Positions 42,760-51,116 of a stretch of DNA of 64,000 bases are shown here, piece by piece (the first letter of the stretch is position 1; every line of letters starts with the position of its first letter). Made by a program: the position numbers and the translations under genes. The DNA comes from an uncultured Rikenellaceae bacterium (lineage in GTDB: Bacteria > Bacteroidota > Bacteroidia > Bacteroidales > Rikenellaceae). The DNA is taken from the NCBI GenBank assembly GCA_946486375.1, contig CAMLTW010000001.1, positions 434,001 to 498,000 of the forward strand. The letters are read 5' to 3'. The notes beneath the pieces were generated by a model. It was not told where the DNA came from and did not search any database. It was given only the letters and a program-made list of their open reading frames with translations.

Positions 42760-43590
42760 ATGAAAACAGCGATCCTATGGTTAATATCCGTTCTGTATGT
42801 CGTATCGGCGTCGGGGCAGAAATTTAACCGCTATGATTTTCAGGTAAATGACAAGGACACAGTAATTAATATTCCTAATGGGAGTAAGACAAGGTATGTT
42901 TATCATGCCAGGCGATCGGATGATTCCGTTCATTATTCCCTGCTCTTGTATGAAGATTTCTCTACTTATGTATTGCAGATATCTTTACCTTCTCAACCCT
43001 CATTATTCGAGGGTTTACCTGGTCATTCGAGTCCAATTATTATTTCGACACTTTCCTGGGGTGATTATCGTATTTGCGGGAACAAGATGTTCCTTAACGA
43101 CAGAATAGCCGGTTTCAAAATGGAAACTTCGATCGAATCCGATGAGGTCAGGTTTTGCAGGAATTATTTCCCTGGAATGAATAAGCGTGTTTGGGATATG
43201 TATCCACCCGAAGAAGAGGAAGAAAGAGAAAGCGGGTATTCCGAATTTTATGCCATATTCGACAACAAGAAAGCCGAACGCTTCAGGAAGGATTACGATC
43301 AAAAGTATAGGGAACCGTTTGAATTGGCTGCCGGTGTCTATAACGCTTCATTAAATTCATTGGAAATAGCTGAAAACGGCCAGTGGAAGCAAAAGTACGG
43401 TGACCTTGTACTTGCTGAAGGAGAATGGCGCAGGAAGCGTAATATCATAATTTTAAATTGTCCGAAACTGAAATGTAATTTTTATATAACGATCGGTGAC
43501 AAACGGTTGGGAAGCATGCTCCTGTTAGGGGATATCTTCGGGATATATTTATTCAACCAATCGGAATACGAAAAGTATTTTTCTTTATAG
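42760..43590 (+). CDS. Secreted hypothetical protein next to RHS tip, candidate immunity protein
   Basis: The 276-residue protein has a signal peptide (MKTAILWLISVLYVVSASGQ, cleavage likely after ASG) and no lipobox. The mature chain is rich in aromatic and charged residues, with an acidic stretch PEEEEERESGYSEF near the middle and a hydrophobic end SMLLLGDIFGIYLF. I recognise no family. It begins 10 bp after the RHS stop and shares its AT-rich composition, which is where an immunity gene for a periplasm-acting toxin would be expected. That role is inferred from position only. Confidence 0.6.
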   Translation: MKTAILWLISVLYVVSASGQKFNRYDFQVNDKDTVINIPNGSKTRYVYHARRSDDSVHYSLLLYEDFSTYVLQISLPSQPSLFEGLPGHSSPIIISTLSWGDYRICGNKMFLNDRIAGFKMETSIESDEVRFCRNYFPGMNKRVWDMYPPEEEEERESGYSEFYAIFDNKKAERFRKDYDQKYREPFELAAGVYNASLNSLEIAENGQWKQKYGDLVLAEGEWRRKRNIIILNCPKLKCNFYITIGDKRLGSMLLLGDIFGIYLFNQSEYEKYFSL

Positions 43591-43731
43591 TGCTTAAAGC
43601 CATTGCATTAATTGGAAGAGAAGTGTTGAAATGTGCTGAAGATTTACCGAATATGTAAATATTTGATTTCGGTTATGACAATGGCAGTTTTTGTAAGTAA
43701 AAGTGATTTTTTCTATAATTTATGTGTATAA

Positions 43732-44298
43732 ATGAAAAGGTTGACGGCTGTTTTAATAATCATTTTACTGGTTTCGATAGGTTTTGGAGTTTATTACCGG
43801 ACGGTTAAAATAAAATATGATGCTGATTTGCGGTTGACTATGAGGCATTTCGCCGGTATGGGTGCACAAACTTTGATTGAATTATGGAAAGATGTCGATA
43901 ACATTTTTCCTGCTGCCATGACGGAGATTTATGAAGAGATCAGTATCAGTTCTCCGGAAGAAATGGAAACGATGGAGCTGGTACATTTTCGGGATAATTT
44001 ATCCAGAAAGCACAGGTGGGTACTGTACGTTCCGTTGTACAGCGAGGAATCGGATTCGATCGAAAGCTACATTCTGGTGAGTGCAGGGATCGATGGGAAG
44101 CTGGACAACGTGCTGCCGGATAGTGTAAAGCTTCACCGCAGCGACTGGAAGCAGAAACTGAAATTGTACAATACAAATGAGTTTCAGGATTTGAGTGTTA
44201 ACCGGCCCTTGCTTCACGAAAGCGTTTTCAATTTGCGGGATTATTGGTTCGGGAAAAAGGATTTGTTGATTTTCGAGCGGGAACAGGTGATTTTATGA
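43732..44298 (+). CDS. Membrane-anchored hypothetical protein of the RHS cassette
   Basis: The 188-residue protein has one N-terminal membrane helix (LTAVLIIILLVSIGFGVYY) and an extracytoplasmic domain. The stretch WVLYVPLYSEESDSIESYILVSAGIDGKLDN resembles, in pattern only, the Ca-loop end of pseudopilins (Y..SaG.DGk), but no Glu5 pilin helix is present. I do not recognise the family. It is 141 bp after the previous gene, in the same direction, in the AT-rich cassette, and is probably an accessory or immunity gene. Confidence 0.55.
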   Translation: MKRLTAVLIIILLVSIGFGVYYRTVKIKYDADLRLTMRHFAGMGAQTLIELWKDVDNIFPAAMTEIYEEISISSPEEMETMELVHFRDNLSRKHRWVLYVPLYSEESDSIESYILVSAGIDGKLDNVLPDSVKLHRSDWKQKLKLYNTNEFQDLSVNRPLLHESVFNLRDYWFGKKDLLIFEREQVIL

Positions 44299-44436
44299 TC
44301 CTTTTAAAGAATCGTTCATAACCGTTTTATTTAATATCCTTACAAATACGGTCGAAGTATCGGAAAGCGGATAGATGGCGGATTCAAGTTTTTCCTGTCG
44401 ATGGATCCTTTACAGGATTGGACAAATGAGAATATA

Positions 44437-45138
44437 ATGAGAAAATTAGGGATTGCACTTCTTTTTGCCGCTGTTTTGTTTTCCGGTTGCGGGGATTCGA
44501 ATACGGATGTTATTTCCATACGACTGTCTTTACACGAAACCGAATATGGAGACAAGCATTATTTGTGCGTGGAAGTGGTGAACCGCTCTGCGGAAAGAGT
44601 ATTTGTTCCTCACATGTCCGCACCTTTCAAGGTTTTGCAAGAAGGAATGGATATCACCCGATTATTTTACACCACTTATTCGTCTTTCGGCCCCTGTTAC
44701 GATGTGAGTGTTCGTAAAGATGCTGATTCTCTGGAATTACGCTATACGGATACTTATTTTCGTTTCCTGGACTCGGTCCGGATTTGCGAAGAAGAAGCAT
44801 TCTTGCGGTTTAATCCCTCTTTGAATAGTCTGGATATGAATACGAGGGCAGAGTTGAATGCGGTTCTCAGGTTTAAATACGATGGATTTCCGCTGGAGGC
44901 ACGGGATACGGTTACCTGTTATTATTCACTGGGCGGTTTATACGGCAGGAATGCAGTTAAACCTCTTTTAAACTGTGAGATCGATTTTCTAAGGACGGAT
45001 CGTTTCTGTCCGTTCAGCGATACATTGAAGATCGGAAGTAACCGATATTATACTCCGTTACCCGAAAAAGTTGCAGGATACAGAGTTTACAAAGGAGAAC
45101 TAAAGTGCAACGATAGAGTTTACCTCCGAAAAGGATGA
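44437..45138 (+). CDS. Lipoprotein, tandem paralogue 1
   Basis: The 233-residue lipoprotein has a signal MRKLGIALLFAAVLFSGC with lipobox Cys18. The mature chain starts DVISIRLSLHETEYGDKHYL and continues CVEVVNRSAERVFVPHM, a beta-sandwich-like stretch. The end has YYTPLPEKVAGYRVYKGEL. The next gene encodes a clear paralogue with the same segments in the same order. It has no recognised family and no catalytic motif. An upstream in-frame ATG at 44401 is possible but would precede the lipoprotein signal with 12 polar residues. Position after the RHS tip suggests an immunity or accessory role; unproven. Confidence 0.6.
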   Translation: MRKLGIALLFAAVLFSGCGDSNTDVISIRLSLHETEYGDKHYLCVEVVNRSAERVFVPHMSAPFKVLQEGMDITRLFYTTYSSFGPCYDVSVRKDADSLELRYTDTYFRFLDSVRICEEEAFLRFNPSLNSLDMNTRAELNAVLRFKYDGFPLEARDTVTCYYSLGGLYGRNAVKPLLNCEIDFLRTDRFCPFSDTLKIGSNRYYTPLPEKVAGYRVYKGELKCNDRVYLRKG

Positions 45139-45238
45139 CTTTTTGCCGGGCAGGATATGAAAAATTCGTATCCTGCCCGTTTTTACGGTTTGAAGGCGAT
45201 GAATGTAATTTTTCAGGCAAGTATTTAACGGGCGAAGG

Positions 45239-45931
45239 ATGATGAAAAAAATACGTATCGTGCTCTTTTGGGTCGTTATTTTGTTTTCCGGTTGTGGCGA
45301 TTCGGATGTTATTTCCGTACGGCTCTCTTTACATGAAACCGGATATGGAAACAAGCACTATTTACGTGTGGAAGTGGTGAACCGCTCTGCGGAAAAGGTT
45401 TTTGTTCCGCATATTTACGAACCTTTTATGATTTTACACAGAGGGACCGACCTAACGGAATGGGTCTATAATACGGATTTGATTTCCGATCCGATTGTAG
45501 GAGCGAGACCCGATTCGATGAATTACAGTAGTAATGCGGAGGCTTATGCCCGCTTTTGGGATTCGGTGCGTGTCCATGAAGAGGAGTTGTTTCTGCGTCT
45601 TAACCTTTCCGAGGATGGTTCGAATCCGGAAGCTTGTATGGCTCGGGAGGAATTTCTTGTTTCCAAATACGATGGTATTCCGTTGGCCGGAGGCGACACT
45701 GCTATGTTTTATTACCCGTTGGACGAATTATACGATCCATCGACCGGCCGACCGTTGTTGGACTGCGAAATCGGTTTCCGAAGACTGAGCCGCTCGGTTT
45801 ATGCATTGTACGATACCGTGAGAATAGCCGGTTATTATTTTTATACTCCTTTACCCAAGGAGATTGCCGGTTACGAAATCTATCGGGGAAGAATCGAATG
45901 CAGCGACAAAATCTGTCTGGAAAAAGAATAA
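45239..45931 (+). CDS. Lipoprotein, tandem paralogue 2
   Basis: The 230-residue lipoprotein has signal MMKKIRIVLFWVVILFSGC and lipobox Cys19. It shares with the preceding gene the blocks DVISVRLSLHETGYGNKHYL, VEVVNRSAEKVFVPHI, KYDGIPL, CEIGFRR and YFYTPLPKEIAGYEIYRG, so the two arose by duplication. Two ATG codons are adjacent (45239 and 45242), and the second may be used. A GAAGG purine stretch just upstream could act as a ribosome site. The function is unknown. The CDF gene converges on it 34 bp later. Confidence 0.62.
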   Translation: MMKKIRIVLFWVVILFSGCGDSDVISVRLSLHETGYGNKHYLRVEVVNRSAEKVFVPHIYEPFMILHRGTDLTEWVYNTDLISDPIVGARPDSMNYSSNAEAYARFWDSVRVHEEELFLRLNLSEDGSNPEACMAREEFLVSKYDGIPLAGGDTAMFYYPLDELYDPSTGRPLLDCEIGFRRLSRSVYALYDTVRIAGYYFYTPLPKEIAGYEIYRGRIECSDKICLEKE

Positions 45932-45965
45932 CGTTTGGAGAATGGCAACGGGTAATGCCGGGATG

Positions 45966-46868
45966 CTATTTCCCGGTACAGTTTTCGTGGCAGCATTCTT
46001 CTGCGTTTTCGAATTCCAGCGTGGCGTGCTGTATGCCGAGGTCTTCCAGTCGGTGTTTGATCCGGTGTTTCAGATCGGGAAGGGGAGTGCCTGTCGCAGC
46101 CACCACATGCGCCGTAAGGGCGTTTTCCGTGGTGCTGAGCGCCCAGATATGCAGATGGTGTACATCGCTGACCCCCGGAATCCCGGTCATTTCGCGGCGA
46201 ACGGTTTCCGCATCCATGCCTGAGGGAACGCCGTCCAGCGAAAGCCGGAGGCTGTCCCGGAGCAGGTTCCAGGTAGAAACCAGGATGACGAGGGCCACGG
46301 CGATACCGATGACCGGGTCGATCACATACCAGCCCGTGTAGCGGATGACGATTCCCGAAACCAGCACGCCCACCGAAACCAGCGCATCGGCCAGCAGGTG
46401 GAGATAGGCTCCTTTGATGTTCAGGTCGTGTTCCTTGTCTCGGAAAAAGAGAAAGGCCGTCACTGCATTGATGAGAATGCCGATTCCGGCTACCCAGGCG
46501 ATGGCGCTTCCGGCGACCGGTTCCGGGTGGCGGAGCTTTTCGATGCTTTCGGCCAGGATAACGCCTACGGCTACCAGGAGCAACACCGCGTTGAACAGGG
46601 AAACCAATACGGTGCTTTTCTTGTAACCGTAAGTGTACCGGGGGGTGGGACGTACGCGCACCAGCCGGAATGCCAGCAAGGAAAGTACGAGGCTGACAAC
46701 GTCGCTCAGGTTATGTCCCGCGTCCGAGAGGAGGGCGAGCGAGTCGAAGTGGATTCCCGCGCCCGCTTCCACCAGAACGAATACGAGATTCAGGACGATG
46801 CCTGCGATGAAGGCCCGGTTGACATGTTCCGGGGACGGAATATGGTGGTGATGGTGTTCGTGTGCCAT
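45966..46868 (-). CDS. Cation diffusion facilitator (CzcD/ZitB-like metal exporter)
   Basis: This 300-residue inner-membrane antiporter exports zinc or related divalent metals. It begins with a His-rich tail (MAHEHHHHHIP) and has six hydrophobic segments. The metal site pairs are visible as SDAGHNLSDVV (His/Asp in TM2) and LHLLADALVSVGVLVSG (His/Asp in TM5), and a C-terminal cytoplasmic domain carries VSDVHHLHIWAL. Closing Cys/His residues (ECCHENC) may also bind metal. It is divergent from copA with 220 bp between them, suggesting a metal-homeostasis locus. The -7-like box at 46892-46899 lies just upstream. Confidence 0.93.
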   Translation of the reverse strand: MAHEHHHHHIPSPEHVNRAFIAGIVLNLVFVLVEAGAGIHFDSLALLSDAGHNLSDVVSLVLSLLAFRLVRVRPTPRYTYGYKKSTVLVSLFNAVLLLVAVGVILAESIEKLRHPEPVAGSAIAWVAGIGILINAVTAFLFFRDKEHDLNIKGAYLHLLADALVSVGVLVSGIVIRYTGWYVIDPVIGIAVALVILVSTWNLLRDSLRLSLDGVPSGMDAETVRREMTGIPGVSDVHHLHIWALSTTENALTAHVVAATGTPLPDLKHRIKHRLEDLGIQHATLEFENAEECCHENCTGK

Positions 46869-46891
46869 GGATGAAAGTGCTTTTTTCCCTC

Positions 46892-46899
46892 CAAAGGTA
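46892..46899 (-). promoter_or_regulatory. -7 element for the CDF exporter gene
   Basis: On the minus strand TAccTTTG, an exact TAnnTTTG match 23 bp before the start codon. The -33 box is not clear. Confidence 0.5.
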
Positions 46900-47006
46900 A
46901 TGAATTTTTCCGAGGCGGGATGGGAGCCGTTATCCTCAAAAGCAGGGATTTTTCACGTCGTGCCGTAGCATCGTCTTACCCGGAATCGGGTATTTTTTAC
47001 CGGATG

Positions 47007-47038
47007 TTTCTTCGGGAGGTCTGCTTTTTGTAATTTTG
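47007..47038 (+). promoter_or_regulatory. Promoter of copA
   Basis: TTTC (47007-47010), 20 bp, TAatTTTG (47031-47038), 50 bp before the copA ATG. The -7 box is exact and the -33 box has one mismatch. Confidence 0.62.
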
Positions 47039-47088
47039 TACGAAACGATCGTTCCGTCGAGAGTGCGGAAATCGAACACGAAAAAGGT

Positions 47089-49308
47089 ATGGCAGCGGAA
47101 AGAAAAGCGAAAAAGATTTTCCCTGTGCTGGAGATGAGTTGCGCCGCTTGTGCGGCCAACGTGGAACAGGTGATACGGAACCTGTCCGGGGTGGAAACGG
47201 CGGCCGTCAATTTTGCGGACAACACGCTGTCGGTGGAATACGATCCGGAGACGATCACTCCGCAGCGGATGCAGGAGGCCGTTCGGGCGGCGGGTTATGA
47301 TTTGATCGTGGAGGAAGATAATTCGGAAGAACGGCAGGAAGAGGCGCAGCGGAAACATTATGTCCGTTTGAAGTGGAAAACGCTGGGGGCATGGGTGTTT
47401 TCCGTGCCTTTGATTCTGCTTTCCATGGTATTCATGCATGTCCGGTACGCCAACTGGATCATGCTGGCGCTGACCCTTCCCGTCCTGCTGGTTTTCGGTC
47501 GCTCGTTCTACGTAAGCGGCTGGAAACAGCTTCGGCACGGAAGGGCGAACATGGATACGCTGGTGGCGCTCAGTACGTCCATCGCATTCCTGTTCAGCCT
47601 TTTCAATACTGTGTGGCCCGAATTCTGGTACGAACGGGGTCTCGAACCCCACGTGTATTATGAGGCTGCGGCCGTCATCGTCGCTTTCGTGTTGTTGGGG
47701 AAACTGTTGGAAGAACGGGCCAAAAGCAGCACGACTTCGGCCATCAAAAAACTGATGGGCTTGCAGCCCAAAACGGCGCGTGTCATTCGAAACGGTCGGG
47801 AACGGGAAGTTCCGATCTCGGAATTGCAGATCGGAGACCGGGTAGGCGTTCGGCCCGGAGAAAAAGTGCCGGTGGACGGACTGGTGGTGGAAGGGGCTTC
47901 CTACGTGGACGAAAGCATGATCAGCGGGGAACCGGTCGCGGTGGAAAAGTCCATCGGCGACCGTGTATTGGCCGGAACCCTGAATCAACGCGGCGCTTTC
48001 GTGCTCGAGGCCACCGAGGTCGGAGCGGCGACCGTGTTGGCGCGGATCGTCCGGATGGTGCGCGAAGCGCAGGGGAGCAAGGCGCCGGTGCAGCGGATGG
48101 TGGATCGGATCAGCGCTGTTTTCGTACCTGTCGTGGTCGGGTTTTCTCTGTTGACTTTCGCCGTGTGGTGGCTGGTCGGCGGCGGCGCTTATTTTTCGTA
48201 TGCTCTGCTGTCTGCGGTTTCGGTGCTGGTGATCGCCTGCCCCTGTGCTTTGGGGCTGGCTACTCCTACGGCCTTGATGGTCGGCATCGGCAAGGGGGCC
48301 GAAAACCACATCCTCATCAAGGACGCCTTTGCGCTGGAAAACCTGTGTCGGGTGGACGGAGTAGTGCTCGATAAGACCGGTACGCTGACCGAAGGACGGC
48401 CGGCCGTTTCCCGGTGGGACTGGCTCGTGCCGGACGGGGAAAAATACCTGCCCGTTCTGTTGGGAACGGAAATGAAATCGGAACATCCGCTGGCGGCCGC
48501 TATCGTCGAGTCCCTGGAACGGCTGGGAGTATGCCCGGCTCCGGTGGCCGAGTTCGAGAGCATCACGGGTCGGGGAGTCCGTGCCCGAATCGGGGAGGAA
48601 GTCTACTGGGCCGGGAATCGGGTGTTTGCGGAATCTTTCGGAGTCGTTTTCGATCCGGAAACGGTGTCCCGCATGGAGAAACCGCAGGAAGCGGGTGAGG
48701 GTGCCGTGTGCTTCGGGACGGAAAATCGCCTGTTGAGTTTCATTTTCGTTTCCGATCCGGTGAAGGAAACTTCGGCCCGGGCCGTGGAATGGCTGCAACG
48801 CCGTGGAATCGAGGTTTACATGCTGACGGGGGACAGTATCCGCACCGCCTCCGCCGTAGCTGCGGCTGTAGGAATCACCGAGTTCCGGGCCGGCCTGCTT
48901 CCCGGCGAGAAGGAAGATTACATCCGGTGCCTGCAATCCTCCGGAAAGGTGGTGGCGATGGTGGGCGACGGGATCAACGATTCGCAGGCGCTGGCCCGGG
49001 CGGATGTGAGCATCGCCATGGGCAGAGGAACCGATATCGCCATGGATGTGGCGATGGTCACCCTCATCACTTCCGACCTGATGCTGCTCCCTCATGCGAT
49101 AAGGCTTTCGCGGAAAACGGTTCGGCTGATCCGTCAGAATCTTTTCTGGGCGTTTATTTATAACCTGGTCGGAATACCGGTGGCTGCCGGAATCCTTTAT
49201 CCGGCGTTCGGTTTGTTGCTGAACCCGATGTTCGCCAGTGCGGCCATGGCTTTCAGCTCGGTTTCGGTGGTGCTCAACAGCCTGCGGCTCAAATGGAGTA
49301 AAATTTAA
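47089..49308 (+). CDS. copA: Copper-exporting P1B-type ATPase
   Basis: The 739-residue inner-membrane pump exports Cu(I) from the cytosol with ATP. An N-terminal HMA domain carries MSCAACAAN (Cys18, 21). Eight membrane segments include the copper-selective CPC motif (Cys384, Cys386 in [15 protein letters not shown]). Phosphorylation is at Asp428 in [20 protein letters not shown] is the ATP-binding His-Pro motif, and [17 protein letters not shown] is the hinge motif. The single HMA domain and length are normal for CopA. It is followed 12 bp later by a small HMA protein, in the same operon, and has its own promoter. Confidence 0.96.
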   Translation: MAAERKAKKIFPVLEMSCAACAANVEQVIRNLSGVETAAVNFADNTLSVEYDPETITPQRMQEAVRAAGYDLIVEEDNSEERQEEAQRKHYVRLKWKTLGAWVFSVPLILLSMVFMHVRYANWIMLALTLPVLLVFGRSFYVSGWKQLRHGRANMDTLVALSTSIAFLFSLFNTVWPEFWYERGLEPHVYYEAAAVIVAFVLLGKLLEERAKSSTTSAIKKLMGLQPKTARVIRNGREREVPISELQIGDRVGVRPGEKVPVDGLVVEGASYVDESMISGEPVAVEKSIGDRVLAGTLNQRGAFVLEATEVGAATVLARIVRMVREAQGSKAPVQRMVDRISAVFVPVVVGFSLLTFAVWWLVGGGAYFSYALLSAVSVLVIACPCALGLATPTALMVGIGKGAENHILIKDAFALENLCRVDGVVLDKTGTLTEGRPAVSRWDWLVPDGEKYLPVLLGTEMKSEHPLAAAIVESLERLGVCPAPVAEFESITGRGVRARIGEEVYWAGNRVFAESFGVVFDPETVSRMEKPQEAGEGAVCFGTENRLLSFIFVSDPVKETSARAVEWLQRRGIEVYMLTGDSIRTASAVAAAVGITEFRAGLLPGEKEDYIRCLQSSGKVVAMVGDGINDSQALARADVSIAMGRGTDIAMDVAMVTLITSDLMLLPHAIRLSRKTVRLIRQNLFWAFIYNLVGIPVAAGILYPAFGLLLNPMFASAAMAFSSVSVVLNSLRLKWSKI

Positions 49309-49320
49309 ACAGAAACGGAT

Positions 49321-49530
49321 ATGAAGACTTTGCGTTTTAAAACCAATGCCAAATGCGGCGGATGCGTCAACAAAATCGGCTCGGAGCTGAGCCGGAAAGT
49401 ATTGCCCAAAGACTGGTCGATCGATTTGAACAGTCCCGACCGGGTGTTGACCGTACAGACCGATCTGCCTGCGGAGACCATCGTTTCGCTGGTGAACACC
49501 GCCGGTTTCAAAGCGGAGCCGCTGGATTAA
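49321..49530 (+). CDS. Small heavy-metal-associated (HMA) protein, possible copper chaperone
   Basis: The 69-residue single HMA-fold protein begins MKTLRFKTNAKCGGCVNKI. The metal motif is CGGC (Cys12 and Cys15), with the ferredoxin-like beta-alpha-beta pattern continuing to the end (DWSIDL, VLTVQTDLPAETIVSLVNTAGF). CopZ-type chaperones usually have MxCxxC with a Met two residues before the first Cys; here the residue is Ala, so affinity may differ. It is co-transcribed with copA and likely passes Cu(I) to it or buffers copper. A 21-bp-arm terminator follows. Confidence 0.85.
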   Translation: MKTLRFKTNAKCGGCVNKIGSELSRKVLPKDWSIDLNSPDRVLTVQTDLPAETIVSLVNTAGFKAEPLD

Positions 49531-49590
49531 GCGGGAGAGGGGGATCGGTTGTCTATCTTTTGTGCCGGTGCCGGTAGAGTGGGAATACTT

Positions 49591-49637
49591 GGAATAAAGA
49601 AACCCCGCATCTTCACGATGCGGGGTTTCTTTATTCC
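49591..49637. terminator. Bidirectional terminator between copA operon and susD
   Basis: The perfect 21-bp arms run GGAATAAAGAAACCCCGCAT(C) and its complement, with a five-base loop TTCAC. The A/T-rich outer arm gives T-rich tails on both strands, suiting the convergent genes on each side. Confidence 0.92.
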
Positions 49638-49673
49638 AATGGGTCGGCCCGGTCGGGCCGTTTCAGTATTCGA

Positions 49674-51098
49674 TCAGTATCCCGGATTCTGGAGCGGAGC
49701 CCACAGTTCGGGGTTCTGGTCGATCACCGTTTCCGGGATGGGCCATACCAGGTTGTGTTCGTCGAAGGACTGGAGGTTTTTCCAAGAGTTCCGCATGACT
49801 TCCACGGCCCGTCCGGTACGCTTCAGGTCGAAGAACCGATGGAATTCCATGGCCAGTTCCACGTGCCGTTCATGTTCCACGGCCAGTTCGACGGTGTTGT
49901 ATTGCGCCGGATAGCCCGTTTCCCCGTACCCGGGAAGCCCGACCCGGTTGCGGACTTCGTTCATGTATTTCGGATCTCCCGTCGCTTCGGTCAGCATTAG
50001 GAGTACGTCGGCGTAGCGCAGCACGATGAAGTTGTTGTTCCCCGCTTCCCGTTTTCCGCTGACCGGAGCGTTCCGGTCCACCCATTTGAGCGGGAATCGC
50101 GTCGGATCGAATTCTCCTGCGGAAGTCGTCCATCCGTCCTGAATGGAGATGTCGCGGCGCGGATCGCCCGGTTCGTAAGCATTCCACAGGTCGTCCGAAA
50201 CCTGATTGTGACCGCCTCCCTGGAGGGTGATCATCCCGAGGTTGTTGGCCGGGGTATAAAGCGCCCAGTAGGTACTGTACGGATTTTCCACGCCGCCGAG
50301 GTACTGGATTTCGAAGATGGATTCCTTGCCGTTTTTCTTGTCCATGTCCCACAGGTCTTCGTAAGTGTCGGCCAGTTCGTATTCCTTGTTGTAGATATTC
50401 AACAGGGTTTGAGCCGCCTTTTCCTTATCCCCTTTGGTCAGGTAGACTTTTCCCAGCAGCGCATAGGCAGCGCCTTTCGACGGAACCCCTACAGCCCGCA
50501 CCTGACCTTTCACCGGCAGGTGGTGAATGCAGAACTCCAGATCCTGCATGATCATACCGTAAATACTTTCCACCGAAGCACGCCCCATCTGGTAGGCCTC
50601 GGAAATGGACATCGTTTTGGTCACGAGCGGCACTCCTCCCCAGATTTGCACCATGTTGAAATAATAAAGCGCCCGCAGGAATTTCATTTCCGCCTGGTAT
50701 ACCTCTTTTCCCGCAATGTCGGATTTATCCAGTTTTTCGAGGATTTTGTTCATTCGGGTAATCGCTTCGTAGAACTGGTTCCATGCGGCATGCACTTCTC
50801 CGTTGTTCGCTTGGACCTGGCTGTTTTCGAAAGGTTTGTAGTTTCCGGCTCCCTCATCGGTCGTATAGGCGTCGTCCGAGGTCAGTGCTCCGAAAAAGTA
50901 CATGACATTCAGCGAACCGTAGATGGTATGTAGAGTACTGTATGCCGCAACCATAGCCGTCTGGATTTCTTCTTCCGTCCGGTAGAAATCCTCTTCGTTG
51001 GCGTTCGAATGCGGCGTCAGGTCGAGGAAATCGTTGCCGCAGGAACTCAGCAGCACGGAAGCGGCTGCCGTTAAAAGTATGTATTTTAAACTTTTCAT
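49674..51098 (-). CDS. SusD/RagB-family nutrient-binding lipoprotein
   Basis: This 474-residue outer-membrane lipoprotein covers the mouth of its SusC partner and binds the ligand. The signal ends with lipobox Cys20 (VLLSSC), followed by the family N-terminus GNDFLDLTPHSNANEEDFYRT. TPR-like helices follow, with ALYYFNMVQIWGGVPLVTK, KGAAYALLGKVYLTKGD and the closing block VELAVEHERHVELAMEFHRFFDLKRTG, all typical of SusD. It lies 18 bp downstream of the SusC gene, as the pair is normally arranged. No glycosidase, protease or regulator is linked, so the substrate cannot be named. Confidence 0.95.
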   Translation of the reverse strand: MKSLKYILLTAAASVLLSSCGNDFLDLTPHSNANEEDFYRTEEEIQTAMVAAYSTLHTIYGSLNVMYFFGALTSDDAYTTDEGAGNYKPFENSQVQANNGEVHAAWNQFYEAITRMNKILEKLDKSDIAGKEVYQAEMKFLRALYYFNMVQIWGGVPLVTKTMSISEAYQMGRASVESIYGMIMQDLEFCIHHLPVKGQVRAVGVPSKGAAYALLGKVYLTKGDKEKAAQTLLNIYNKEYELADTYEDLWDMDKKNGKESIFEIQYLGGVENPYSTYWALYTPANNLGMITLQGGGHNQVSDDLWNAYEPGDPRRDISIQDGWTTSAGEFDPTRFPLKWVDRNAPVSGKREAGNNNFIVLRYADVLLMLTEATGDPKYMNEVRNRVGLPGYGETGYPAQYNTVELAVEHERHVELAMEFHRFFDLKRTGRAVEVMRNSWKNLQSFDEHNLVWPIPETVIDQNPELWAPLQNPGY

Positions 51099-51116
51099 GT
51101 CGTTCGGATAGGTGGT

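Larger units (their letters stand above)
41765..45931. other. AT-richer variable cassette (RHS tip plus accessory genes)
   Basis: From just after the RHS core motif to the end of the second small lipoprotein gene, the sequence is visibly richer in A/T than the flanking operon and the CDF gene. It is rich in codons such as aat, ata and tta that are rare around it. It holds the toxin tip and four small exported proteins. No integrase or terminal repeats are seen, so exchange by homologous recombination in the RHS core is the likely origin (inference). Confidence 0.6.
44437..45931 (+). repeat. Tandem gene duplication of lipoprotein genes
   Basis: The two copies are recognisable at DNA level around their starts. 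Both run TTTTCCGGTTG, GATTCG, GATGTTATTTCC, then a stretch encoding LSLHET-YG-KHYL in parallel. Divergence is larger in the middle, so the duplication is old or the copies are under diversifying selection. Confidence 0.65.

Noticed and set aside
45617-45627. GGTTCGAATCC, identical to a tRNA T-arm core
   Set aside because: It lies within a lipoprotein reading frame, with no acceptor stem, anticodon arm or CCA region around it.
49591-49637. Long inverted repeat as an insertion-sequence end
   Set aside because: It has a five-base loop, lies between convergent genes and has T-rich tails on both strands, all properties of a bidirectional terminator.
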